NCBI GenBank assembly: GCA_947258675.1 | Contig: CAMYJP010000117.1 | Coordinates: 1-6,640, forward strand | Source: an uncultured Desulfobulbaceae bacterium | GTDB taxonomy: Bacteria > Desulfobacterota > Desulfobulbia > Desulfobulbales > BM004 | Reading direction: 5' to 3' | Length of the DNA stretch: 6,640 nucleotides | Part shown: positions 1 through 5,980 of the stretch, piece by piece | How the letters are laid out: each line of letters opens with the position of its first letter | Position numbering within the stretch: the stretch's first letter is position 1 | The notes under the pieces: model-generated | What the model was told of the DNA's origin: nothing | Database searches by the model: none | Seen by the model: only the letters and a program-made list of their open reading frames with translations | Program-made: the position numbers and the translations under genes

Positions 1-575
1 TCAAAATTGAGACAAAATTTCTGATTGATAAAATATTTCATACCTACACCAAAACTGAACGAGGCGACATTTTCTGACGAAGGATTATCATAGTTTGGAT
101 GGCCTTCAGGATAGCGGTATTCATAATTGATCAACCCACCACCGGCAAAGAGGTACGTTTCATGGTTTACAATACCGCGATTGAGAACGGCATCTTTTCC
201 GTAAAGGGGTTTGAAAAGCAAGTGAGAATGGAACATATAGCGTGGCTCTGTATGTTCAGAAGGTTGGGCTGCGAATTGTTCTTCGAGTTTTTGCAGCAAC
301 CCTTTTTCTGTCGTAAAATCCCATTCGGCCCTGAGCACTTCCCATCCGAAATGTTCGTTGAAATTGAAGGTGTATCCTACTCCCAAAGGATAATTGTGAT
401 AGAAATCCTCATTCGGGATATACCCGCTGGTGATTGCTAATTCATGGTTTCTGTGGAACACACGATTCTGAATAGCAAAGACTTTCTCTTGCTCATCCGT
501 TTCCGCAGAAAAAACATTTCCGAAAGGAACGCAAATCATCAACAACAACAAACACAACACAAATAGATTTTTCAT
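1..575 (-). CDS. Outer-membrane beta-barrel protein, OMP_myx_plus-like (3' end beyond window)
   Basis: The first 191 codons are present; the rest lies beyond the left edge. Residues 1-24 form a Sec signal peptide (basic start MKN, Leu-rich core, probable cut after FSA). The mature part has alternating aromatic/polar strands typical of a small outer-membrane barrel. Recognisable family blocks are an Ile-Gln-Asn-Arg...HEL segment (35-46), a G-W-E motif after a strand (77-79), FKPLYGK (121-127) and an AGGG turn (144-147). From memory these match the outer membrane beta-barrel family common in Myxococcota and other deltaproteobacteria, which often sits beside AgmX/PglI-type genes. The ATG follows an AAGGAG site whose first bases overlap the stop codon of the FHA-TonB gene, so the two are probably translationally coupled. 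Inferred role: outer-membrane partner of the TonB-like protein. Ligand unknown. Reading frames on the opposite strand here are shadows. Confidence 0.85.
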   Translation of the reverse strand, partial: MKNLFVLCLLLLMICVPFGNVFSAETDEQEKVFAIQNRVFHRNHELAITSGYIPNEDFYHNYPLGVGYTFNFNEHFGWEVLRAEWDFTTEKGLLQKLEEQFAAQPSEHTEPRYMFHSHLLFKPLYGKDAVLNRGIVNHETYLFAGGGLINYEYRYPEGHPNYDNPSSENVASFSFGVGMKYFINQKFCLNF

Positions 576-584
576 GGATCATAA

Positions 585-590
585 CTCCTT
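585..590 (-). promoter_or_regulatory. Shine-Dalgarno of the barrel gene, overlapping the upstream stop
   Basis: On the minus strand the bases read TAAAGGAG: the TAA stop of the 915-residue protein (592-590) runs straight into the AAGGAG ribosome site (590-585), nine bases before the barrel-protein ATG at 575. The gap between genes is 14 bases. This supports co-transcription and coupled translation of transducer and barrel, and fixes the barrel start codon. Confidence 0.75.
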
Positions 591-3337
591 TAGAATCCAA
601 CAATATCGAAGATAAACGGATAGGACACCATCACAGCGGTTCCTTTGGGGCTCGGGAATTGCCACGATTTGATGGCTGACTGTATACAGGAATGGATCTG
701 GTTGGAATTAACCGTGGAGGACTTGATCCTGACTTCCCCCACTGTGCCGGACATGAGAATCTTCCACTCGTAGATCATCTTGCCCATGATGGCCGGATTA
801 TCAATCAGAGCTGTCTCATAACAATAGGTGATCTCATCCAGGTGCTGGTCAATGACTCTTTTAACCGCTTCACGGCTCATACCACCTTTGATTTGCACTG
901 ATTTTACAAGATCCGCCGTTACCATTCCCATTACCTGCTTGTTACCGATTTCCCCCTTTTCAAGAGCGGCAATTCTGCCGGGTCCAGCAGCCCCTGAACT
1001 TCTAAGCACCTGATCCGAACCTCTGGTCACTACAATTCCGGATGTGGGCACCTCTATTTTCCCGGTTCCCAATTTGCCGACTACCCCGCCGACCTTTAAA
1101 TTCATCTCCGTCCCATCAGGAACTGATACAGCATCTAGATTAGTGACTGAGGCGATTGCGGCCTGGGGCTGAAATCCAACATTGTCGGCGATCAAACCTA
1201 AAATGCCCGTTTGTTTGATATCCCTGTTGACCACATTCCCCTTACCAAACCCGCCACCAGTATCCGGGTGCCGGCTGGGCTTGCTGGTTGTCTCGACTAC
1301 CTTTTTCTTGGCTGGGGGCTTGGTTGAGGCTACCTTGGCCTTTTTCGGGACCTTTTTGGTGCTCTTAGGGAGTATTTTTTTCGCCTCCACGGGTTTTGGT
1401 TTCGGCTTCGGCTTTGGTTGCGGTTTCGGCCTAGCCGATGCAGTTTTAACAGGTTTTTTAACTGCCGGTTTCGTCAGCTTCTCCAGTTCCGCCAGCTGTT
1501 TTTCGTCCAACTGTACGAATCTGGCTTCATCATGTTGGGCTATTTCAGGACCAAAAGATGGGATCAACCCAAGAAAGGCTATGAAAACGAAATGAAAAAC
1601 GATTGAAGGCAGCAGATGCCTGTGGTGTTTTGATTTTGCTTTAATGGGTTCAGCAATATCCGGTGTAAATGATTTTGGAACCCTGCGTACAAGATATTCA
1701 TAATACCCATCATCAATTACAACATCACCAACTGGAGGTACGATTTCTCTATAGATGCCTTTTCTTTTCCTGTGAGGTTTTAGCGATGTGGTCAGGGTAT
1801 CGGTTGTCGTCAGTAATTGATTTTCTTTTCTGATTCCCCCTTTTCGAAGAGGATCAAAATAAAAAAAACACTTATTCTGGTCCTTAAATTCTGCAAGGCA
1901 AAAGCGGCCGTTATCGTCGGTAATGTAATAGCGCCCTTTGTTTTCAAGAAACACTGCATCGACAATCGTATCTCCACGAAATTTGAGCACCTCCAAAACC
2001 TTATCCGCCGCGCTGTCCATTGCGCGCCTGCCACCTGTCGAATAGCAAGGTGCAGTCATTCTGTCCCTGAGGGAGATCGCATCCTCGAGATCTTTATCAT
2101 TCTCTCCGTCGTCATCCTCTGTCATACCGAAGAAGGGCCATAAAGAAGTGTTTTCCTGGTTCGTAGCAGGATCGATTTGGCTAGTACTCTTTTCTTTGAT
2201 GTCTTCTTCAAGCCGGATAGTATTACCCTTCGTAATCCCGGTTTGCCTTCTCGATACAGCTCTTTGGACAAAAACATTTTTTGCTTCATCGATATCCTCA
2301 GGCACCGTACCATTTTTAAGAGCAGAAGAAGAAATATGATTGGAACAGGCTTTACCTCTATCTTCCGATTTATTTTCTGCGTCCGGTGCCAATTTCGGTG
2401 AAGATCTTCTTTCGATATTCTGAATGTCTCTATCAACACGCCGCCTAACTTGAGGTGCGACAATCCTATTGTCTGCCGGTTCCCTCATGTCAGAATTGTT
2501 CATGGTAGATGTCTTGGTTTGTTTATCCTTTAGGTCACCTGATTGTTTTCCATCATAACGCAGGATATGTTCTCCGGATTCCTGCTGTTTCAGTGCGATC
2601 TTTGCCCCGGTTTTTTCAAAAGTCCGCTTATATTTTAGGCCGGTCTGATAGTCGAGTCCTTTTTTAATGACTATTCTTTTCTGAGAAAAAAAGCCGTCGA
2701 TGTGATGCGGGTCTGTTTTGAAAAGCTGAACAAGATTCTTCTTTACCTCTGCGACTGCCCATCCCTCGCAGATCTGTGCTTCGAAAACGAGATTATAGAG
2801 CATATTGTTATCGCAGGTAAATTCATTGAAAAATTCGACAAACTCATCTTCAGCATCGTTGTCCTTACAAGGTGAAGCCTTTTTTTCTACGCTTTCTTTT
2901 TCTATTTTTGCCTGATTATCTCTTTTCAATTCAGCACCCCTTTCAGGGATGGCCAAAGAATTGTTGTTCAGTTCGGTGGTAATTTTCAGGGTAAAAGGAC
3001 CGACATTGATGTGATCAAGAGGGTGTACTTTGACAATCTTTTCTGGCCTTCCATTAACAAGGACACCCTTATTCCCGGTTTGGTCGCATATGATGATCTG
3101 GCCTTCCCTGAAATACACATAGGCATGGATACCACTGATTTTTGCCGAGGGTAAAACAAGGTCTGCTTCATTGCTGCTGCCTATTAGCACGCGTATTTTG
3201 CTAAAACAGGCTTGCCTGATGAAAGTAGCGCCCTGGAACACCAGAATATGTGCTTTAGGAATAGTGTTCAGAATATTGAATCCTTCCTCTGATTGATCAA
3301 CTGAATTATGATCGTAAAACTGGTTTTGCTCGCTCAT
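590..3337 (-). CDS. FHA domain / TonB-like energy transducer with AgmX/PglI C-terminal domain
   Basis: A 915-residue single-span inner-membrane protein. Visible order: degenerate FHA domain (about 30-120; LIGSS at 51-55, KISGIHA at 66-72, VNG at 94-96); an unnamed module (about 166-250); a charged low-complexity linker (about 255-430); a short beta-rich region resembling the N-terminal part of AgmX proteins (446-497); basic KSKHHRH (568-574) before one membrane helix (about 575-596), giving a cytoplasmic N-terminus; a Pro/Lys-rich periplasmic spacer (about 625-690); Gly-rich segments; and a TonB-like C-terminal domain (819-913). That domain has SREAVKRVI, ITYCYE, Gly-x-Val repeats, SWQFP and VSYPF blocks typical of the AgmX/PglI tail, with Cys839 and Cys884 at positions I recall as conserved. 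Inferred role: carries ExbB/ExbD-derived force to an outer-membrane partner, possibly gated by phosphoprotein binding. The ATG at 3337 follows AAAGG by six bases. A 117-base gap to the upstream gene shows no terminator. Architecture is firm; biological output is unknown. Confidence 0.9.
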   Translation of the reverse strand: MSEQNQFYDHNSVDQSEEGFNILNTIPKAHILVFQGATFIRQACFSKIRVLIGSSNEADLVLPSAKISGIHAYVYFREGQIIICDQTGNKGVLVNGRPEKIVKVHPLDHINVGPFTLKITTELNNNSLAIPERGAELKRDNQAKIEKESVEKKASPCKDNDAEDEFVEFFNEFTCDNNMLYNLVFEAQICEGWAVAEVKKNLVQLFKTDPHHIDGFFSQKRIVIKKGLDYQTGLKYKRTFEKTGAKIALKQQESGEHILRYDGKQSGDLKDKQTKTSTMNNSDMREPADNRIVAPQVRRRVDRDIQNIERRSSPKLAPDAENKSEDRGKACSNHISSSALKNGTVPEDIDEAKNVFVQRAVSRRQTGITKGNTIRLEEDIKEKSTSQIDPATNQENTSLWPFFGMTEDDDGENDKDLEDAISLRDRMTAPCYSTGGRRAMDSAADKVLEVLKFRGDTIVDAVFLENKGRYYITDDNGRFCLAEFKDQNKCFFYFDPLRKGGIRKENQLLTTTDTLTTSLKPHRKRKGIYREIVPPVGDVVIDDGYYEYLVRRVPKSFTPDIAEPIKAKSKHHRHLLPSIVFHFVFIAFLGLIPSFGPEIAQHDEARFVQLDEKQLAELEKLTKPAVKKPVKTASARPKPQPKPKPKPKPVEAKKILPKSTKKVPKKAKVASTKPPAKKKVVETTSKPSRHPDTGGGFGKGNVVNRDIKQTGILGLIADNVGFQPQAAIASVTNLDAVSVPDGTEMNLKVGGVVGKLGTGKIEVPTSGIVVTRGSDQVLRSSGAAGPGRIAALEKGEIGNKQVMGMVTADLVKSVQIKGGMSREAVKRVIDQHLDEITYCYETALIDNPAIMGKMIYEWKILMSGTVGEVRIKSSTVNSNQIHSCIQSAIKSWQFPSPKGTAVMVSYPFIFDIVGF
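1391..1432 (-). repeat. Hexanucleotide-type tandem repeat encoding (Pro-Lys)n spacer
   Basis: This stretch encodes residues 636-649 of the FHA-TonB protein as alternating Pro with Lys or Gln, from imperfect CC-N-AA-R-type six-base units. On the plus strand it shows as repeated ggtttcgg/ggctt-like units. Pro-Lys repeats are the standard rigid periplasmic spacer of TonB proteins. The repeat could change copy number by slippage in frame, altering spacer length. Confidence 0.8.
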
Positions 3338-3454
3338 CCCTTCCCTTTCTTTAATCTTAATAGAAGCACCATGCTGGTCTGCTTAGTCTGGTTATGATTA
3401 TCGAAAATTCCCTACGGCAGGATCTACAGTCACAGAGTTATCCTCAATTTGATT

Positions 3455-3793
3455 TTAATCGCTGAGGTGCGTTATTTTTAATTCCGAAGCCTGCATGGCA
3501 ACATCGAGCCCTTCAAAATTGTAACCCTCAAGGATTTCAGCCCGGTAGTTCTCCCTTAATTGCAACATGCTTTTAATCTCGCTTTGTTTTCGGTGAAGAA
3601 GATACACCGCCCCGGACTTAATGCTCTGGCCAAGGATGTATGAATTGCCGAAATCAATTCTTTGCTGCAGATTTTCCTCTTGCGAAGTTTGTTCTATGCT
3701 TTCTTCCGCCAGGACAAAATGCGGTCTGTACCCGAAGGCTATAAAGGCAAAACTGAGAATTAAAGGGATTATTGCTAAGCGGGTACGAATCAT
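3455..3793 (-). CDS. Small secreted protein of unknown function in ExbB/ExbD/TonB operon
   Basis: This 112-residue protein has an N-terminal signal peptide (1-29: MIRTR, then a hydrophobic core to about 21, cleavage likely after VLA at 29), so it should act in the periplasm. The mature part is about 83 residues and mostly predicted helix: an acidic Gln-rich start, then IDFGNSYILGQSIKSG (46-61), AVYLLHRKQ (62-70) and a charged helix to the end. I see no lipobox and no known enzyme motif. I have the impression, from memory only, that a similar FGN..I.GQ..K...VYL..RK block occurs in small proteins beside other deltaproteobacterial AgmX-type genes. The ATG is preceded by AAGGAG at seven bases. 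The gene starts 29 bases after the second ExbD gene and is followed by the FHA-TonB gene, so it is probably an accessory subunit or periplasmic adaptor. Function is not assignable. Confidence 0.78.
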   Translation of the reverse strand: MIRTRLAIIPLILSFAFIAFGYRPHFVLAEESIEQTSQEENLQQRIDFGNSYILGQSIKSGAVYLLHRKQSEIKSMLQLRENYRAEILEGYNFEGLDVAMQASELKITHLSD

Positions 3794-3822
3794 GGCTTAT
3801 CTCCTTGAAGCATTTGTAATTG

Positions 3823-4326
3823 CTACTGTTTAAACACTGCAAATTGGAAATTTGGGTAGCCCGCCAAACCGGCGGTCTTGGTTATATTGTTGATGATTTT
3901 GAACGAATGGTTTTTATCGCATAGGAATAGGATGTGTTTTTTGCTTATATCATTATCCATTCCTGATGTTTCCTCTTCCAGCAGCGTTGTTTCACGTGTC
4001 TGCATCAACCGCTTGTATAAAAGAGAGGTCTTTGGTTTTTTTGGATCAAAGCCGATGATCCTTCCATTTTCAATCTCTGACAGGACCTCGTCCCCAAGCT
4101 TGAGTGCGTTTTTAGAAAGCACCAACTTGACAGAATCAGTATAACCACCCTTTGCTGTTGAAATAGGTAGATCCAGCTCCTGATCCAGCGCCATATGCTC
4201 AGGCTTGTCGGAAAATGAGAACAACAAAAAAATTAAGATGATGGTAAACATATCCATCATAGAGGTGATCAAAATCCTTGGCTGAGCAGCGCTGGTGCGC
4301 CGGTGTTTTAATTTTCTTAGTGCCAT
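3823..4326 (-). CDS. ExbD/TolR family protein, Asp-containing (second of pair)
   Basis: This 167-residue bitopic inner-membrane protein is a proton-channel subunit that works with the ExbB homologue to energise a TonB-like partner. A basic N-terminus (RKLKHRR) is cytoplasmic. The membrane helix is about residues 18-38 and contains Asp25 in SMMDMFTIILIF, the position of the proton-carrying Asp of ExbD/TolR. The periplasmic domain ends with the typical strand-helix-strand pattern: HILFLCDKNHSF (about 130-141), an I-x-x-I-T-x-T-A-G-x-A-G-Y helix, and FQFAVF. Length is slightly above the usual 130-150 residues because of a Thr/Glu-rich loop (about 105-125). No strong Shine-Dalgarno precedes the ATG (only a GGGAAC-like stretch), unlike its neighbours. 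The assignment to the family is firm; TolR, ExbD and Agl-type motors cannot be told apart by sequence alone. Confidence 0.93.
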   Translation of the reverse strand: MALRKLKHRRTSAAQPRILITSMMDMFTIILIFLLFSFSDKPEHMALDQELDLPISTAKGGYTDSVKLVLSKNALKLGDEVLSEIENGRIIGFDPKKPKTSLLYKRLMQTRETTLLEEETSGMDNDISKKHILFLCDKNHSFKIINNITKTAGLAGYPNFQFAVFKQ

Positions 4327-4466
4327 ATATCGATTGCCGTTCCCGCCAAAAAGGGGATTTAGTGTTTCTGGTTTTTACCCAAAAGCCCCAAAACATATTT
4401 CATTTAAGCTAATGACTTAAAATCGCTTGAACATTCCGATCACGGAGTAAACACTAGAGCCGTTTT
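4327..4466 (-). other. 140-base gap between the two ExbD genes with nested inverted repeats
   Basis: This is the largest gap inside the operon. A perfect 8-base inverted repeat (TAGTGTTT at 4360-4367, AAACACTA at 4449-4456) could close a stem around two small hairpins: TCCG/CGGA (4435-4438 with 4443-4446) and TTTAAG/CTTAAA (4403-4408 with 4416-4421). No T-run follows, so it is not an intrinsic terminator, and no convincing promoter is visible. It may be an mRNA processing or stability element that sets the ratio of the two ExbD proteins. An 8-base match in this length is not far from chance, so the structure is tentative. Confidence 0.3.
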
Positions 4467-4973
4467 CTATCCAACAGACCCTGATAAAACCACGTTTGGA
4501 AACAGGAGTTCATCTTCAACCCTCCGGGCTACATCCATAGTTTGAATAATCGTGTCGTAACTCACGCTGTCTTCAGGGATCAGAATGAGCGTATCACTGG
4601 CCGGGTAAAGCTTTTTCATCTCTTTGAGATAGACACCCAATGCTTGCAAAGGATTTTTTTGATCATCTTTCATCGTTAGGCTTGCATCCCAGCGAACAAG
4701 GTCTTCCCGCGATAATTCAGAACAGAGTGCTGACAGCTTCATCATTTCACTTTTAAGTTCCACAACCACGGTAAGCTTGAATTCCTTTTCCTTTTGCACA
4801 CCATTTTCTTCCTCTGCCAGAACAGGAATAGAGGTATTGATGGCCTTAATATGGAAAAAACTTGCCGACATCAACAGAAACGGAATAAGCACCAGAAACA
4901 TGTTCATGATCGGCACCATGTTCAAATCGGTATCTTCCTCTTGGGACCTTCTGATTCTCCTGAAATTTAGCAT
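4467..4973 (-). CDS. ExbD/TolR family protein, Asn-substituted (first of pair)
   Basis: This 168-residue bitopic inner-membrane protein starts with a basic cytoplasmic segment (NFRRIRRS), followed by an acidic patch and a membrane helix at about 19-41. The helix reads NMVPIMNMFLVLIPFLL: the Pro of the family motif is kept (Pro21), but the usual proton-binding Asp is Asn24. The periplasmic domain follows: KEFKLTVVV strand, a Lys/Gln-rich middle, then DTLILIPEDSVSYDTI, a TMDVAR helix and a LFPNVVLS final strand. A similar PIMN variant is, as I recall, common in the first of paired ExbD proteins in deltaproteobacteria. It probably gives structural or regulatory asymmetry to the channel, while the second ExbD supplies the Asp. 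The ATG overlaps the ExbB stop as ATGCTAA, with GGGAG six bases upstream, so translation is coupled. Confidence 0.93.
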   Translation of the reverse strand: MLNFRRIRRSQEEDTDLNMVPIMNMFLVLIPFLLMSASFFHIKAINTSIPVLAEEENGVQKEKEFKLTVVVELKSEMMKLSALCSELSREDLVRWDASLTMKDDQKNPLQALGVYLKEMKKLYPASDTLILIPEDSVSYDTIIQTMDVARRVEDELLFPNVVLSGSVG

Positions 4974-5602
4974 TCCAGACTCCCATCACGTTTAAGGGTT
5001 GAAAGAGCATTTGCCAGGGCAAGTGCTTTTTCTTCAAATTGATCAATGAGGAAATCCCCCCTATTGTTGAGTATGTAGTATCCAACCAGACAGGGAATCG
5101 CCACTACAAGCCCGGCAGCTGTGGTCAGCATGGCCATAGATATTCCCTGAGCAAGTACCTGCTGTTTCATTGCTTCCGATGCGTTGGCAACACCCTTAAA
5201 GGCCGTAATTAACCCCATGATGGTTCCGAGCAGGCCCAACAGGGTTGAGATATTTGCAAAAAGAGTCAGAAAATTCACCCCAGCCTTAACTTTGGGGACT
5301 TCCCGTAGAATTTTCTCCTCCATTGCCCTTTCAATTTCTTTGTCTTTTTTATCTGACCGTAAAAGCCCAGCTTTGAGAATGCGTCCCATAGGATGTTTTT
5401 CTATCTTTCCACATTCTTCCAGGGCTCCCCGATAATTAGCCTTTTCCAAAAGATGCATAATTTTGCCAAAGGCCTTGTCTGTATTCAGTTTAAGTCGCAA
5501 AAACAGATATCCAGCTCTTTCGCAGAATAGTGCTAGAGCAATTACTGAAACAGATAGGATTACATACATGAAAAAGCCGCCGCTATTGAGAGTTTCGAAC
5601 AT
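4967..5602 (-). CDS. MotA/TolQ/ExbB family proton-channel protein
   Basis: This 211-residue inner-membrane protein with three helices is the stator/channel that uses the proton gradient with ExbD-type partners. Helices are at about 10-28, 109-135 and 153-178, with a long cytoplasmic segment between the first two, as is normal for TolQ/ExbB. Signature residues are TLLGLLGT (120-127) in helix 2 and TTAAGLVVAIP (160-170) in helix 3. Thr127 and Thr161 match the two channel threonines of E. coli ExbB (T148, T181). The Glu that precedes the helix-3 threonine by five residues in E. coli ExbB (E176) is Met156 here. Short N-terminus and length fit the TolQ/AglR-like subgroup. The start ATG has an ideal AGGAGG site six bases upstream. 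It is the first gene of the operon I can identify, and its 3' end overlaps the first ExbD by seven bases. No clear promoter was found for it. Confidence 0.95.
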   Translation of the reverse strand: MFETLNSGGFFMYVILSVSVIALALFCERAGYLFLRLKLNTDKAFGKIMHLLEKANYRGALEECGKIEKHPMGRILKAGLLRSDKKDKEIERAMEEKILREVPKVKAGVNFLTLFANISTLLGLLGTIMGLITAFKGVANASEAMKQQVLAQGISMAMLTTAAGLVVAIPCLVGYYILNNRGDFLIDQFEEKALALANALSTLKRDGSLEC

Positions 5603-5608
5603 TATGAT

Positions 5609-5614
5609 CCTCCT
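5609..5614 (-). promoter_or_regulatory. Strong Shine-Dalgarno for the ExbB homologue
   Basis: Minus-strand AGGAGG lies six bases before the ATG at 5602. It is the best ribosome site in the operon, fixes the start of the channel protein, and suggests that the first gene is translated most efficiently. Confidence 0.85.
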
Positions 5615-5701
5615 GATTTTTCCACTATTTTTTGAGTGCTACCTGGTCCAGTGTATCTATCGATGCCATGATGGCTTCCAGGGAGCATGAGATGTGTGGT
5701 A

Positions 5702-5713
5702 CAGAATATTCTG
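5702..5713. promoter_or_regulatory. Perfect 12-base palindrome, possible operator
   Basis: CAGAATATTCTG is a perfect palindrome about 100 bases upstream of the ExbB start. It is flanked by GTAC on one side and TAC on the other, which extend the symmetry if one base is bulged. Position and symmetry fit a binding site for a dimeric regulator of the operon. I do not recognise the regulator. Confidence 0.35.
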
Positions 5714-5865
5714 GTACTAATGTCACCCGATTAACACAGGTACATCTGACGAATAATCGGAAAGGATGACCACTAATATTTTTGCCGGACGAAGAACAAG
5801 AAAAGACTCCCGGCCCGCGCAAGGTGGTCTTTCGGAATTGATGTCTATTTGAAATTACAAGAGGG

Positions 5866-5894
5866 TTGACAGAAGAATTGATAGGACGTAAATT
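5866..5894 (+). promoter_or_regulatory. Sigma70-type promoter for a small transcript
   Basis: A consensus TTGACA -35 (5866-5871) is followed after exactly 17 bases by TAAATT (5889-5894), four of six bases matching TATAAT including the first and last T. Transcription would start near 5901. It points away from the ExbB operon and is followed by a terminator about 80 bases later. Confidence 0.6.
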
Positions 5895-5900
5895 GGACAT

Positions 5901-5980
5901 AAGCATGCACCCCTGGTGTGTGTGGTGGCCTGCTGGAAGGTGCGACTTTGGCGAGTTTGACCGACCAGCAGGCTTTTTTT
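5901..5980 (+). ncRNA. Candidate small RNA of about 80 nt
   Basis: The segment is bounded by a good promoter (5866-5894) and an intrinsic terminator, which defines a short free-standing transcript. It can fold into two hairpins. The 5' hairpin pairs 5904-5911 with 5915-5922 (eight pairs, two of them G-U, around a CCU loop). The 3' hairpin pairs GCCTGCTGG (5928-5936) with CCAGCAGGC (5965-5973) and continues inward by GGT/ACC and ACT/AGT pairs across small internal loops. The exact start is inferred from the promoter. I do not recognise a known RNA family. An alternative is a Trp-rich leader peptide with attenuator, because a 27-codon frame covers the same bases, but it lacks room for a ribosome site and no trp gene follows. 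Confidence 0.5.
5928..5980 (+). terminator. Intrinsic (rho-independent) terminator, plus strand
   Basis: A perfect 9-base GC-rich stem (5928-5936 with 5965-5973) is followed immediately by seven T (5974-5980), one A and five more T. The 28-base apical part can form further short pairs. There is no matching T-run on the minus strand after the stem, so it acts in the plus direction only. Confidence 0.85.

Larger units (their letters stand above)
5603..5865. other. Upstream region of the ExbB operon; no supported gene
   Basis: A minus-strand reading frame of 93 codons (5906-5625) runs through this stretch, but its composition looks random (many Cys, Ser, Arg and no domain). I do not call it a gene. 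Its last 17 codons look more helix-like, so a decayed gene end cannot be ruled out. The operon promoter should lie here, but I find no good -35/-10 pair on the minus strand. A 12-base palindrome (5702-5713) and a GCCAT-G-ATGGC inverted repeat (5665-5675) are the only regulatory-looking elements. Confidence 0.5.

Noticed and set aside
99..440. Plus-strand 113-codon reading frame
   Set aside because: It is antisense to the barrel-protein gene, whose signal peptide, ribosome site and family motifs are convincing.
1182..1595. Plus-strand 137-codon frame rich in Phe and Gly
   Set aside because: It is the antisense reading of the Pro/Lys-rich spacer of the TonB-like protein; the apparent Gly-Phe repeat is produced by the hexanucleotide repeat.
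3335..3373. Short minus-strand frame (12 codons, start 3373) whose stop overlaps the FHA-TonB start as ATGA
   Set aside because: No ribosome site precedes it and it is too short to distinguish from chance; the FHA-TonB start has its own AAAGG site.
5665..5675. GCCAT-G-ATGGC inverted repeat
   Set aside because: Five-base arms with a one-base centre are common by chance; no further context supports a site.
5625..5906. Minus-strand 93-codon reading frame upstream of the ExbB gene
   Set aside because: No ribosome site, random-looking composition rich in Cys/Ser/Arg, no recognisable domain, and it crosses the opposite-strand promoter and ncRNA candidate.
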